In this document: piece by piece, positions 43,856 to 53,752 of the stretch | Numbering within the stretch: the stretch's first letter is position 1 | Layout of the letters: each line of letters begins with the position of its first letter | Source: Chitinophaga sp. CF118 | GTDB lineage: Bacteria; Bacteroidota; Bacteroidia; Chitinophagales; Chitinophagaceae | Assembly: GCF_900112615.1 (NCBI RefSeq) | Contig: NZ_FOMK01000003.1 | Span: 62,001-126,000 of the forward strand | Direction: 5' to 3' | DNA length: 64,000 nucleotides | Notes under the pieces: generated by a model | What the model saw: the letters and a program-made list of their open reading frames with translations, nothing else | Databases searched by the model: none | What the model was told of the DNA's origin: nothing | Position numbers and translations under genes: made by a program

Positions 43856-46800
43856 ATGAATATATCGGAGTTGTCACTTAAAAGACCGGTGCTTGCAACG
43901 GTAATGAACCTGGCTTTGATCCTTTTCGGTGTAGTGGGATTTACCTTTCTTGCCGTAAGGGATTATCCTGCTATCGATCCACCTATTATCACTGTGTCTA
44001 CTTCCTACACAGGTGCTAATGCGGATATTATAGAAAGTCAGATTACCGAACCGTTGGAAAAACAGATCAATGGTATTCCCGGTATCCGCACCATCACTTC
44101 TTCCAGTTCGCTGGGCACAAGTACTATCACTGTAGAGTTCAATCTGGGTATAGATCTGGAAGCTGCTGCCAGTGATGTACGTGATAAGGTGAGCCAGGCT
44201 ACACGTAACCTTCCGCAGGATATTGATGCCCCGCCTGTTGTGACCAAGGCAGACGCCAATGCAGATTTCATTGTGATCATGGCCGTGCAGAGCCGCACCA
44301 AAAGCCTCATGCAGCTGAGTGATTACACCGAAAATGTATTACAGCAACAATTTCAGACTATCAATAACGTTAGCTCAATTAATATACTCGGGCAAAAACG
44401 CTACTCCATGCGCATCTGGCTGAACCCGGATAAAATGAGCATGTATAATGTGGCATTCACAGATATCAGTACTTCACTGAATAATGAAAATGTAGATCTG
44501 CCTCCCGGTAAAATCTATGGCAGCAACACAGAATTAACGATCCGAACACTGGGAAGGCTGACTACAGAAAAACAATTCAGTGATCTCATTATCCGGGAAG
44601 ACAGCAGCGGTATCGTGCGCTTGTCCGATGTAGCGCGGGTAGAATTAGGTCCGGAACAGTATGAACAAAACTGGAAGTATAACGGTGTGAATGCAGTAGG
44701 CTTAGCTATCATTCCGCAGCCTGGCGCCAATAATATCCAGATCGCAGATGATTTTTATAAGCGCTTAAAAGAAATAGAGAAATCAAATAAAGATGATATC
44801 CAGTTTCGCGTTTTGGTAGATAATACACGGAATATCCGCCTGTCGCTGAAAGAAGTGCAGGAAACGTTATTGATAGCTTTCGGACTGGTAGTACTGGTTA
44901 TCTTCCTGTTCTTCCGTAACTGGCTGATAGCCATCAGGCCATTGATTGATATTCCAATCTCACTGGTCGCTACTTTCTTTGTCATGTATATGGCCGGCTT
45001 TACCGTGAACATTCTGACATTACTTGGTATCGTACTGGCAACAGGGTTAGTGGTGGATGACGGGATAGTAGTGACGGAAAATATTTTCCGGAAGATAGAG
45101 GAAGGCATGTCTATTAAAGAGGCGGCACTTGAAGGCAGTAAAGAAATCTTCTTTGCGGTTATCTCCACATCTGTCACACTCGCCGTTGTATTCCTTCCTG
45201 TGATCTTTTTACAGGGTTTCGTAGGAAGGTTATTCCGCGAATTTGGAGTGGTGCTGGCATCTGCTGTGCTGATATCTTCTTTTGTATCGCTGACTATCAC
45301 GCCTGTTCTGAATGTGGTACTGAACCGAAAGAATGCAGAACATGGGTGGTTTTATAAAAAGACAGAGCCTTTTTTCGTAGGCATGGAAACGGGGTACAAA
45401 CGACTGCTGGAAAGTTTCATGAAACTGAGATGGACGGCATGGCTTATCATTGCGATATGTGGTGTTCTCATTGTACTAACAATGTCGGGCCTCCGCAGTG
45501 AAATAGCTCCGCTGGAAGACAGGAACAGTATACGTTTTAATGTCACAGCGGCAGAGGGTACAAGTTTTGGTCGCATGCAATCTATCACCGACAAGGTATC
45601 AGATTACCTTTACGATTCTGTGCCTGAAAGAGACTTTGTATTCAGCAGAACACCCAGCGGGGCAGCTGGTGCAGTGAATGCATCACAGCCGAGGATTGGG
45701 CTTGTTGATCCCGAATACAGGGACCGTAGTCAGAATGATATTGCTACAGATCTGCAAAAGAAAATGGGCCGTTTCAATGATGCAAGAATTTTTGCTATCC
45801 AGGAACAAACCATCTCTGTGGGATCAGGTTCCAAGTCGTCGGTACCCGTACAATTTGTACTGCAAAACCTGGATCTGAACAAATTAAAGTCCGTCATTCC
45901 ACAATTTCTTGAAGCTGCCCGTAACGATAAAACCTTCTCTAACGTAGACGTAGATCTGAAGTTCAATAAACCGGAAGTACAACTATCGGTAGACAGAACA
46001 AAAGCGAAAGACCTGGGGCTCTCTACTGCCGATGTGATAGGCGCTGCGCAATCGGCTTTTAGCGGCGGCAGGCTGGCCTATTTTATCATGAATGGATATC
46101 AGTATCAGGTAATAGGGCAAGTGGAATATAAAGACAGGAATAAACCTGCGGATATAGACAAGCTATATGTAAGGAGCAGCAACGGAAACAACATTCCGCT
46201 GGATGCTGTAGTCCATCTGGAAGAGAGTAGCAGTCCTTCTATCCTGTATCACTATAACAGGTATAAGTCGGCCACTATTTCTGCCTCACTGGCTCCCGGC
46301 AATACTATCGGGGATGGGATCAAAGCCATGCAGGCTATTTCAGCGAAAGTGCTCGATCCTACTTTCCATACTTCACTGGCAGGGTCTTCCAGGGATTATG
46401 CAGAAAGCTCTTCGAATACTGCTTTTGCATTCGGACTGGCACTCGTATTAATTTATCTGATCCTGGCAGCCCAGTTTGAAAGTTTTATAGATCCGCTTAC
46501 TATTATGCTTACGGTACCGCTGGCACTTGCCGGTGCATTATTAAGCCTGTGGGTATTCGGACAAACGCTGAATATCTTCTCCGAAATTGGTATGATCATG
46601 CTCATTGGGTTGGTTACTAAAAACGGGATATTGATAGTGGAATTTGCTAATCAGAAAAGAGAACTGGGGATGAATAAAGTGGAGGCCGTTATAGAAGCCG
46701 CCTCTCAGCGTTTGCGCCCCATCCTGATGACCAGCCTGGCTACTTCCTTAGGTGCTTTACCCATCGCGTTAAGTCTTGGAGCTGCCGCTGCCAGTCGTGT

Positions 46801-46915
46801 TCCTCTGGGAATAGTGGTAGTAGGAGGTATTCTGTTCTCGCTGATCCTCACATTATTGGTAATACCGGCTGTATATACATTCATCTCCGGCAAACATAAA
46901 CATGAAGAGAAATAG
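43856..46915 (+). CDS. RND multidrug efflux pump (HAE1 family)
   Basis: A 1019-aa inner-membrane proton antiporter. N-terminal RPVLATVMNLALILFGVVGF, two large periplasmic loops and twelve membrane segments are present; the proton-relay acidic pair lies in GLVVDDGIVVTENIF. The second half repeats GLVTKNGILIVEFANQ. It forms a tripartite pump with the adjacent adaptor and outer-membrane channel. Substrates are likely lipophilic toxins or metabolites; no TetR regulator is next to it. Confidence 0.93.
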   Translation: MNISELSLKRPVLATVMNLALILFGVVGFTFLAVRDYPAIDPPIITVSTSYTGANADIIESQITEPLEKQINGIPGIRTITSSSSLGTSTITVEFNLGIDLEAAASDVRDKVSQATRNLPQDIDAPPVVTKADANADFIVIMAVQSRTKSLMQLSDYTENVLQQQFQTINNVSSINILGQKRYSMRIWLNPDKMSMYNVAFTDISTSLNNENVDLPPGKIYGSNTELTIRTLGRLTTEKQFSDLIIREDSSGIVRLSDVARVELGPEQYEQNWKYNGVNAVGLAIIPQPGANNIQIADDFYKRLKEIEKSNKDDIQFRVLVDNTRNIRLSLKEVQETLLIAFGLVVLVIFLFFRNWLIAIRPLIDIPISLVATFFVMYMAGFTVNILTLLGIVLATGLVVDDGIVVTENIFRKIEEGMSIKEAALEGSKEIFFAVISTSVTLAVVFLPVIFLQGFVGRLFREFGVVLASAVLISSFVSLTITPVLNVVLNRKNAEHGWFYKKTEPFFVGMETGYKRLLESFMKLRWTAWLIIAICGVLIVLTMSGLRSEIAPLEDRNSIRFNVTAAEGTSFGRMQSITDKVSDYLYDSVPERDFVFSRTPSGAAGAVNASQPRIGLVDPEYRDRSQNDIATDLQKKMGRFNDARIFAIQEQTISVGSGSKSSVPVQFVLQNLDLNKLKSVIPQFLEAARNDKTFSNVDVDLKFNKPEVQLSVDRTKAKDLGLSTADVIGAAQSAFSGGRLAYFIMNGYQYQVIGQVEYKDRNKPADIDKLYVRSSNGNNIPLDAVVHLEESSSPSILYHYNRYKSATISASLAPGNTIGDGIKAMQAISAKVLDPTFHTSLAGSSRDYAESSSNTAFAFGLALVLIYLILAAQFESFIDPLTIMLTVPLALAGALLSLWVFGQTLNIFSEIGMIMLIGLVTKNGILIVEFANQKRELGMNKVEAVIEAASQRLRPILMTSLATSLGALPIALSLGAAAASRVPLGIVVVGGILFSLILTLLVIPAVYTFISGKHKHEEK

Positions 46916-48209
46916 TATGAGATATGTGTTCGTGTTATTACTGCTCCCTGCTTTTGCTGTAGCACAGCAAAAGCTGGAGCTGCAACAGGCTGTTGACATT
47001 GCGCTGAAGAACAGCCTTGATATCCAGCTGACAAAGAATAATCTCGATGCCAGCGTTATTAATAATAACTATGGCGTGGCGGGTGGATATCCGCTCATCC
47101 AGGCTTCGGGTACAGATAATGCACAAAGTACGAATCTCAATCAGCGGTTGAATACCGGGGTTACCATCCAAAGGGACGGGACTTTTACCAACACATTAAA
47201 TTCAGGTTTGGGTGCAAGTGTACTGGTGTATAACGGTAGGCATGTAGTGGCTACCAAACAGCGGCTGGCCACTCTGGAAAAACTGAGCCAGCGCCAGTTG
47301 GATTCTATGATCATTAATGTGGTGGCCAACGTTCAGCTAAAATATTTTGATGTTGTCCGTCAGCAGAGTTACGCTAATACTTTGCAGGCATCTATCGTTG
47401 TTTCACAACAAAAACTGGATATCGTAAAAGCAAAGCGGGAGTTGGGTATGTCAAATGATGCAGATCTTTTCCAGGCACAGGTAGATATCAATACACAACA
47501 GCAAACCTTACAGGCGCAACAACTGATCATCGATCAGGATAAGACAGATCTGCTCCGTCTTCTTACATTAAAACCGGATTCAAGTATCCTTGTCCGTGAT
47601 ACGATCATCATCGATAAAAAAATAAGCCTGGATAGTGTACTCACTTACATGGAAACAAAGAATCCACGCCTGCTGGCGGCAGACCTGCAAATCAGGATCA
47701 ATGAACTGAGGGAAAAAGAAACTGCTGCACAGCGTTATCCTTCCCTGAGCTTTAACACAGGATTTAACTATAACCGTACAGAAGCCGGAGCGGGCAATGT
47801 ATTGTTCAACCAGAACTATGGGCCCTATGTTGGTGCCGGTTTAGTGATCCCTATTTTTAACGGTAGTATTTACCGGCGGCAACAGCAGGTAGCGGCTATT
47901 GCCACCAAAAATGCAAAGATCGAAAAGGATATCTATACGAAAGACTATACGGCCAGTGTGATAAAGTTGTGGCAGTCATATACCAGCAATCTGCAACAGA
48001 TCGAAACATCAGGTAATAATTATGATCTTTCTTCCCGGTTGCTTAATCTCGTATTACAACGGTTCCAGCTGGGGCAGGCAACTATCGTTGATGTAAAAAC
48101 GGCACAGCAGAGTTTTGAAAATGCAGGATATATGCTGGTGAATTTATCATATGCCGCCAAAGCAGCGGAGATCCAGTTAAAGCTTCTGGCGAACACATTG
48201 GATTATTAG
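46902..48209 (+). CDS. TolC-family outer-membrane efflux protein
   Basis: A 435-aa protein with a signal peptide (cleavage near AFAVAQQ) and two structural repeats of long helices. Family features are LELQQAVDIALKNSLDIQL, RELGMSNDADLFQAQVDINTQQQTL and LRFQLGQATIVDVKTAQQSFENA-like text near the end. It overlaps the RND gene by 14 bp; ATG 46917 after the RND stop is an alternative. It completes the tripartite pump. Confidence 0.9.
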   Translation: MKRNSMRYVFVLLLLPAFAVAQQKLELQQAVDIALKNSLDIQLTKNNLDASVINNNYGVAGGYPLIQASGTDNAQSTNLNQRLNTGVTIQRDGTFTNTLNSGLGASVLVYNGRHVVATKQRLATLEKLSQRQLDSMIINVVANVQLKYFDVVRQQSYANTLQASIVVSQQKLDIVKAKRELGMSNDADLFQAQVDINTQQQTLQAQQLIIDQDKTDLLRLLTLKPDSSILVRDTIIIDKKISLDSVLTYMETKNPRLLAADLQIRINELREKETAAQRYPSLSFNTGFNYNRTEAGAGNVLFNQNYGPYVGAGLVIPIFNGSIYRRQQQVAAIATKNAKIEKDIYTKDYTASVIKLWQSYTSNLQQIETSGNNYDLSSRLLNLVLQRFQLGQATIVDVKTAQQSFENAGYMLVNLSYAAKAAEIQLKLLANTLDY

Positions 48210-48253
48210 ATATTAGAATTAATTTATACTTTAGTGGTTTCCAAACCTATATC

Positions 48254-49060
48254 ATGAAGGAAACCTTTAGAGTTATTCATCTGTTCAGTGAATTCACGAA
48301 CCCCTTTAAGATTGTATCCGGCGCCATAATTATAGGCATTCTCACCGCTATCGTGGCTATTGTACTTGTTATTTTACTGCGTAAGTTTATGCTGGTGCCT
48401 CGTCGTCATCAGCTGCTGAAATATATTGCCTGGGCTTATTTCCTGTTACTGCCTGCGCTGGCAGGTTTTTTCGGCTTTAAATGGGGACTGTTCAACTCTT
48501 TAAGAAAAGATATAAAACAGCATACCAGTATTTATATCCAGCATATTCCCCCATCTTTTGATCAGCAGACATCTGCCGCACTTAGTGCCTTTTTTATCCG
48601 GGATAGTGCAGGCGTAAATGTTGCCCCATTGGCCAGCTATTCTACAAATCAACTCATAGATTCCGCTGCGGAGATCATTTACAGGGAGTATTACAATACA
48701 CTGGAAAAACAGTCAGAACTGAAAGAAGGAGGGAACGTACTCGTTAGTTTTATTGCCAGTGTAACAAAAGGTAAGGGAGTAGCTTATTTTATGAAGAAGT
48801 CTATTCGTAAGTTACTGTCAGAAAAAGGTGGGCTGGATGAGAGCGTAAGTAAAGATCTGATGGCAACAAAGGTAGAAGAAATATTACGTGCAGGGCTGTT
48901 TGCAAAGATCATACTGATTCAGCTGGACCATTTTTTACAGGGTGTACAGAAGGGGATCCTGATTACTTTTTTTCTGATTATCGCAATACCTCTCGTTGAA
49001 ATACTGATAGCTCATTATCTTCATAGAAAGAAACTAAAGCAGCAGGATGGAAAACTATAG
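48254..49060 (+). CDS. Membrane protein of unknown function
   Basis: A 268-aa protein with two N-terminal membrane segments (about 18-45, 57-78), a 150-residue soluble loop and a C-terminal membrane segment (about 235-258) before a basic tail (HYLHRKKLKQQD). No family recognised. It overlaps the antiporter gene by 14 bp, so the two proteins are probably coupled. It could be an accessory subunit. Confidence 0.65.
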   Translation: MKETFRVIHLFSEFTNPFKIVSGAIIIGILTAIVAIVLVILLRKFMLVPRRHQLLKYIAWAYFLLLPALAGFFGFKWGLFNSLRKDIKQHTSIYIQHIPPSFDQQTSAALSAFFIRDSAGVNVAPLASYSTNQLIDSAAEIIYREYYNTLEKQSELKEGGNVLVSFIASVTKGKGVAYFMKKSIRKLLSEKGGLDESVSKDLMATKVEEILRAGLFAKIILIQLDHFLQGVQKGILITFFLIIAIPLVEILIAHYLHRKKLKQQDGKL

Positions 49061-50303
49061 TATCATTTTATTTATCCTGGCTATCATGCTGGGCTTATCC
49101 GCAATTGCTGAAAGAGTAAAATTACCTTATCCAATATTACTGGTGATAGCGGGGATCGGTGTAGGTTTCCTTCCTGGAGTGCCTAAGATCGAACTCGACC
49201 CTGAAATAATATTCCTGTTGTTCCTGCCGCCAATGCTGTACGATGCGGCATTCAATATCTCCGTTATAGAATTCAAAAGGAATATCCATACAATCATGAC
49301 CCTGGCCTTTGCACTGGTCTTTTTCACAGCTGCCGGTATTGCCGTACTCGTGCATTACCTGATTCCGGGTATGAGCTGGGAACTGTCATTTACCCTGGGA
49401 GCAATCCTGTCTGCTACCGATGCCGTAGCTGCCATGAGCATCACCAAAGGACTTGGAATCTCTCATAAAACAATGACCATCCTGGAAGGAGAGAGCCTGA
49501 TCAATGATGCTTCCGGCCTCATTGCTTACCGGTTGGCGGTAGCGGCAATAACAGGTTCTTCTTTCATATTATGGAAAGCTGGTTTACAATTCTTCATATT
49601 GATCCTTGGTGGTTTCCTGGTAGGATTGGTATTAGGTCTGCTGTTAATACTGATCTTAAAGTACACTCATCATAAGGGAAATGTTGCAATCAGCTTCACC
49701 TTATTAATGCCTTTCATTGCTTATCTGCTGGCGGAGGAACTGCATGTTTCCGGTGTAATTGCTGTAGTACAAGTTGGTATCCTCATTTCCAGAGCTAGCA
49801 GAAGACAAGCAGCCGGCGGACTTCGTGTTGCCTATAAATCAATCTGGGATATTATTGTTTTTATTCTGAATGGGCTGATCTTTGTCCTGATCGGATTTAC
49901 ATTTCCCTATGTAATTGAAAATATAGATCATAACCTCATCCTACCTTTGATAGGTTATAGCTTCCTTATATGTTTTGTGGCGCTGATTATCAGAATGGCA
50001 AGAATTTTCCTGCAACGTGTAAACCTGGAACGAGCTTTCAAAAGAAAGAGTATCAGGAGTAATAAACGGGCATTGCTGAACTGGAAAGAATGCCTGATCA
50101 TTGGATGGTCTGGAATGCGTGGAATCGTATCGCTGGCCACAGCACTGGCTTTACCCATGACATTAAGTGATGGAAGTGCTTTCCCTCAGCGGAACATTAT
50201 TATCTTTATTTCAGTAATGGTTGTACTGATTACACTTGTAGTGCAGGGATTAAGTCTGCCGTGGCTGGTGAGACTTTTAAAGGTGAATCCTAAGCATTCA
50301 TAA
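49047..50303 (+). CDS. CPA1-type Na+/H+ antiporter
   Basis: A 418-aa membrane transporter with about 12 helices. CPA1 signatures are FLLFLPPMLYDAAFNI, GAILSATDAVAAMSI and the transport-site GESLINDASGLIAYRL (the ND motif). The end GWSGMRGIVSLATALALP also fits. It exchanges Na+ or K+ for H+. It is the last gene of the probable RND/antiporter run and overlaps the preceding gene. Confidence 0.92.
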   Translation: MENYSIILFILAIMLGLSAIAERVKLPYPILLVIAGIGVGFLPGVPKIELDPEIIFLLFLPPMLYDAAFNISVIEFKRNIHTIMTLAFALVFFTAAGIAVLVHYLIPGMSWELSFTLGAILSATDAVAAMSITKGLGISHKTMTILEGESLINDASGLIAYRLAVAAITGSSFILWKAGLQFFILILGGFLVGLVLGLLLILILKYTHHKGNVAISFTLLMPFIAYLLAEELHVSGVIAVVQVGILISRASRRQAAGGLRVAYKSIWDIIVFILNGLIFVLIGFTFPYVIENIDHNLILPLIGYSFLICFVALIIRMARIFLQRVNLERAFKRKSIRSNKRALLNWKECLIIGWSGMRGIVSLATALALPMTLSDGSAFPQRNIIIFISVMVVLITLVVQGLSLPWLVRLLKVNPKHS

Positions 50304-50523
50304 GATGCTTGCCGGTTTCTCTGAATATGCTTTTGTCTACATCTTCGATAGTCATAACATTTTCAAGCGATGCAAACTGCATGGGGAGGGGTGAAAATAA
50401 CCATACACCTCCCTGTGGCACAACGCCATAGGAAGATGTGCCTACTTCAATCTTAAAATACTTTTTACCTTCCAGGAAAGAAAAGCCAATCTCAATCAAT
50501 TTCTCCGGACTAATAGGCGTCAT
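50290..50523 (-). CDS. Small conserved-looking protein
   Basis: A 77-aa soluble protein starting MTPISPEKLIEIGFSFLEGKK. Aromatic/Gly pattern (KKYFKIEVGTSSYGVVPQGGVWLF) resembles small Bacteroidota proteins of unknown role. It is convergent with the antiporter and overlaps its end by 14 bp, which lowers confidence slightly. Confidence 0.5.
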   Translation of the reverse strand: MTPISPEKLIEIGFSFLEGKKYFKIEVGTSSYGVVPQGGVWLFSPLPMQFASLENVMTIEDVDKSIFRETGKHLMNA

Positions 50524-50733
50524 TGTATACTGTTTTTTGTAAATATAATGATTGTTTTATATAAATGGAGCCTTTTCAGTGCTCTAATAAACTTCCAACT
50601 CCGTTTTATTACTGAATAAGCGGACAATCAGATACATGGGATGAACAATTATATCAGCAAGTCATTTAATCCTGGATAAAGCGGTTTAGCATTTAACTCC
50701 TTTTGCCTAATATTGCAGGATATTAAGGTTATC

Positions 50734-51477
50734 ATGGACAAGAGCATAAACAAATATATCAGTGAAACGGGCTTTTGCAGCCGTCGGGAAGCAGATAAGT
50801 ATATTGAGCAGGGGCGCGTTACCATCAATGATAACATCGCTTCTAAAGGTAACCGTGTAGAAGATGGTGATGTGGTGGAAGTAGATGGAGAACCCCTGAA
50901 AAAGAAGAAGGCAACTATCTACATTGCTCTGAATAAGCCCAAAGGAATCACCTGTACTACAGATCTGAAGGATAAGACCAACATCATAGATTATATCAAT
51001 TTCTCTTCCCGCATTTTTCCTATCGGGCGGTTGGATAAATTATCTGAAGGGCTCATTTTCCTGACGAACGATGGGGATATAGTGAATAAGATCCTGCGCG
51101 CTGGTAATCACCATGAAAAGGAATATACCGTAGTAGTGGATAAACCCATCAACCTGGAGTTTATCAAAGCAATGCGAAACGGTGTACGTATCATGGGCGT
51201 TACTACCCAGAAATGTTTTGTGCAGCAGGAAACCAATGACAGGTTCAAGATCATTCTCACACAGGGATTGAACCGGCAGATCCGCCGGATGTGTGAAGCG
51301 CTGGGATATAATGTAAGAAGCCTGAAGCGGACACGTATCATGAACATGACGCTGAAAGATCTGGCTCCGGGTAAATGGAGATACTTCACCAAAGAAGAGA
51401 TCAGTACGATCAATGAGATGGTGGCTACCAGCAGTAAAACTGATAAGGGAAGTAGTGCTGAAGGGATGGATGAATAA
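50734..51477 (+). CDS. rluF: 23S rRNA pseudouridine synthase, RluF type
   Basis: About 247 aa. ATG 50734 (MDKSINKYISETG) is chosen; an in-frame TTG lies 21 bp upstream. An S4 domain (FCSRREADKYIEQGRVTIND) is followed by the RsuA-type catalytic domain with the catalytic Asp in GRLDKLSEGLIFLTNDGD and the QGLNRQIRRMCEALGY motif. It isomerises a uridine in the 23S rRNA; RluF versus RluB/E specificity is by similarity of the motif set. Convergent with the Sfp-type PPTase gene. Confidence 0.9.
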   Translation: MDKSINKYISETGFCSRREADKYIEQGRVTINDNIASKGNRVEDGDVVEVDGEPLKKKKATIYIALNKPKGITCTTDLKDKTNIIDYINFSSRIFPIGRLDKLSEGLIFLTNDGDIVNKILRAGNHHEKEYTVVVDKPINLEFIKAMRNGVRIMGVTTQKCFVQQETNDRFKIILTQGLNRQIRRMCEALGYNVRSLKRTRIMNMTLKDLAPGKWRYFTKEEISTINEMVATSSKTDKGSSAEGMDE

Positions 51478-52197
51478 TCATCGCACATTCTTTTGTATAC
51501 GTGCAAGAACCAGCGGGTCGGGCATACTGTTCAGGGGAAGTACAATTGACCAGGCATGATCACCCGAAATCCATGATAAAGACTTGTACTGGGCGAAGTT
51601 AGTGAAATGCGCCTCTATCATACCTTCCTTGTGTATGACCTTACTAACCTCATACACCTGCAACGGAGTCATTAAGCCTGTTCTGAGTGTTTTTGAAAGA
51701 GCTTCTTTGATAGTCCACAGCAACGATAAATTAGGTGCATCAGATGGAAGTAATCCCCGTTCCTTCTCCGTAATGATTTCATTGATACTTTCATTTATTT
51801 GCGGGGAGATTAATTCTACATCAACTCCCATGGGATGTGCCTCCGGATATATAACTGCCACGCACCATTTTTCAGTATGAGAAATACTTAACTGTACATT
51901 AGTTATCTGCAGGATGGGTTGTTGAAATACGCCTGTAGCTATTTTAATGTCAGCAAGTTCCTTGTGCTGAGTATAAGCAGCAACAGCCTGCTTGGCAGTA
52001 TATCTCCCATGAAGATAGCTGTGTTGTCTTTTAGCGGCTTTAAGTGTATTGAAATAAGTATGTTCATCCGGATGAAGGAAACTGTTTTTCAATGTTTGTA
52101 AAGAAGGTAACGTTTGTTGTGAAGTGGCTATACAGGCCGAAAAAGAACCAGTTGCCCTTTCCATAAAGAGGGTTTCAATATTTACCAGGTTATCCAT
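51478..52197 (-). CDS. Sfp-type 4'-phosphopantetheinyl transferase
   Basis: A 239-aa enzyme that loads CoA-derived phosphopantetheine onto carrier proteins. Motifs are SISHTEKW, GVDVEL and WTIKEALSK, diagnostic of the Sfp superfamily. It is probably co-transcribed with the CbpA/CbpM genes (22 bp gap to CbpM). This is one of two PPTases in the window; the AcpS-like one lies in the polyketide operon at the right edge. Confidence 0.88.
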   Translation of the reverse strand: MDNLVNIETLFMERATGSFSACIATSQQTLPSLQTLKNSFLHPDEHTYFNTLKAAKRQHSYLHGRYTAKQAVAAYTQHKELADIKIATGVFQQPILQITNVQLSISHTEKWCVAVIYPEAHPMGVDVELISPQINESINEIITEKERGLLPSDAPNLSLLWTIKEALSKTLRTGLMTPLQVYEVSKVIHKEGMIEAHFTNFAQYKSLSWISGDHAWSIVLPLNSMPDPLVLARIQKNVR

Positions 52198-52219
52198 AGA
52201 TGAACATTATGAGATTCTA

Positions 52220-52513
52220 CTAGTCGTGCATGTAGATATGCAACTTGTTTTGCAGCAATTCCATATCATGCTGCATCGTTTTTATCTTTCCCAATAAGTA
52301 ATTAATAATATCGATCCCTTCAGTATTGATACCCATCTCTGCATGCCAGCGGGTATATATTTCAAGGTCGGGCAACTGTTCAGACGCTATATAGGTACCA
52401 CCTTCAACAATGGTTACGGATATTAGACCTTCATCTACAAGTGAGTGGATAAAGGAAGAGTCTATGTTGTGTACACTGCAATACTGGCTGACAGCTATTA
52501 ATTCTGTTTGCAT
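52220..52513 (-). CDS. cbpM: CbpM-like chaperone modulator
   Basis: A 97-aa MerR-like HTH protein. N-terminal YCSVHNIDSSFIHSLVDEGLISVTIVEGGTYI and the C-terminal helix (IINYLLGKIKTMQHDMELLQNKL) match the CbpM family, which binds and inhibits the J-domain of CbpA. It lies 18 bp after the CbpA gene, the usual arrangement. Confidence 0.87.
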   Translation of the reverse strand: MQTELIAVSQYCSVHNIDSSFIHSLVDEGLISVTIVEGGTYIASEQLPDLEIYTRWHAEMGINTEGIDIINYLLGKIKTMQHDMELLQNKLHIYMHD

Positions 52514-52531
52514 TGAACATGGGTTTTATTG

Positions 52532-53419
52532 TTAAGACTTCGCTAACTCCCTGAATAATTCTTTTTGTTTTTCTGTTAATTCCGTTGGGATTTTGACGTT
52601 ATAGGTAATAATCAGATCACCATGTTGGCCTTCTTTTTTATAAACAGGAAATCCTTTACCTTTTAATCTTGCTTTTGTATTATTCTGTGTTTCAGGTTTA
52701 ACCTTTAGTTTCACTTTACCATCCAGTGTATCTATCATCACATCTCCACCTAATACGGCTGTATACAGATCTATTTGCACTGTTGTATACAGGTCGTTAT
52801 CCAGTCTTTTAAATACAGGATCTTCGGCAATGACGAAGGTGATATACAGGTCGCCGTTAGGGCCGCCATTTGCGCCCGGGGCACCATGTTCCTTCAGTTT
52901 GATCACCTGTCCGTTGGCAATACCGGCAGGGATGGTAATCCTTACCTGTTTATTATTTACGTTTAAAGTCTGCTGATGGGTTTTATGTGCATCCTGTAAG
53001 GTAAGATGTATTTCTGCATTGTAGTCTTGTCCGCGGTATTTACGGCCACCGCTACCGCTGGAACGTCTGTTACCAAAAAGGGATTCAAAGAAATCAGAGA
53101 AATGTTCATCGCCAAAGTCGCCGGAGAAGCCGCCCTGTTGTCTGCCACCGCCAGACCAGGATTGTTGTTGTCTTGCCTGTTCATATTGATCAGCATGTTT
53201 CCAGTTCTCCCCATATTCATCGTACTTTTTGCGTTTTGCCGGATCGCTCAGTACCTCATTAGCCTCATTAACCTGTTGAAATTTATTGTTAGCTTCTTTG
53301 TCGTTAGGGTTAATGTCCGGGTGATATTTCCTGGCCAGTTTACGGTAAGCCTTCTTAATCTCTGTGTCTGAAGCCTTTTTATCCACCCCAAGGATCTTAT
53401 AATAATCTATAAAAGCCAT
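52532..53419 (-). CDS. cbpA: CbpA-type DnaJ co-chaperone
   Basis: A 295-aa Hsp40. The J-domain (1-70) has the HPD motif ([10 protein letters not shown]), followed by a G/S-rich linker ([18 protein letters not shown]) and two C-terminal substrate-binding domains ([17 protein letters not shown]). It lacks the DnaJ zinc finger, as CbpA does. It stimulates DnaK and may bind DNA. Followed by cbpM and the PPTase gene. Confidence 0.92.
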   Translation of the reverse strand: MAFIDYYKILGVDKKASDTEIKKAYRKLARKYHPDINPNDKEANNKFQQVNEANEVLSDPAKRKKYDEYGENWKHADQYEQARQQQSWSGGGRQQGGFSGDFGDEHFSDFFESLFGNRRSSGSGGRKYRGQDYNAEIHLTLQDAHKTHQQTLNVNNKQVRITIPAGIANGQVIKLKEHGAPGANGGPNGDLYITFVIAEDPVFKRLDNDLYTTVQIDLYTAVLGGDVMIDTLDGKVKLKVKPETQNNTKARLKGKGFPVYKKEGQHGDLIITYNVKIPTELTEKQKELFRELAKS

Positions 53420-53507
53420 ATGTAATATTTATGGAATGTTCTTGTTGTCGTTAAGGTTATTTGAATAAACCACGCTAAATTACAGAATCTTCAAATCACG
53501 TGCCCGT

Positions 53508-53708
53508 TTATTCCTCCGGGCCTATTTCTGCCACACGGCCAATCTGTCCGTCTTCCAGGCGTACTTTAATACCCCGTGAATGAAAAGGAGAAGAAGTGAG
53601 GATATCCTTTACAATTCCATAGGTTAACTTACCACTGCGTTGATCTTTTTTCAGGATTATAGCTACTTCTAACCCCGGGTATATATCCTTTCTGTTCTGA
53701 CCATCCAT
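53508..53708 (-). CDS. YwbE-family small protein
   Basis: A 66-aa protein of the YwbE group: RKDIYPGLEVAIILKKDQRSGKLTYGIVKDILT and HSRGIKVRLEDGQIGRV match throughout. ATG 53708 is chosen over an upstream TTG. A beta-rich RNA- or protein-binding fold is likely; function unknown. Confidence 0.88.
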   Translation of the reverse strand: MDGQNRKDIYPGLEVAIILKKDQRSGKLTYGIVKDILTSSPFHSRGIKVRLEDGQIGRVAEIGPEE

Positions 53709-53752
53709 AAAAAACAAACATTATTTTTCAACCTCAAAGCTAACTATTTTGT

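Noticed and set aside
44755..45300. Long open frame on the strand opposite the RND pump
   Set aside because: It is a mirror of the strongly coding plus strand, its protein is Ser/Thr-rich with no family resemblance, and the RND gene is unambiguous.
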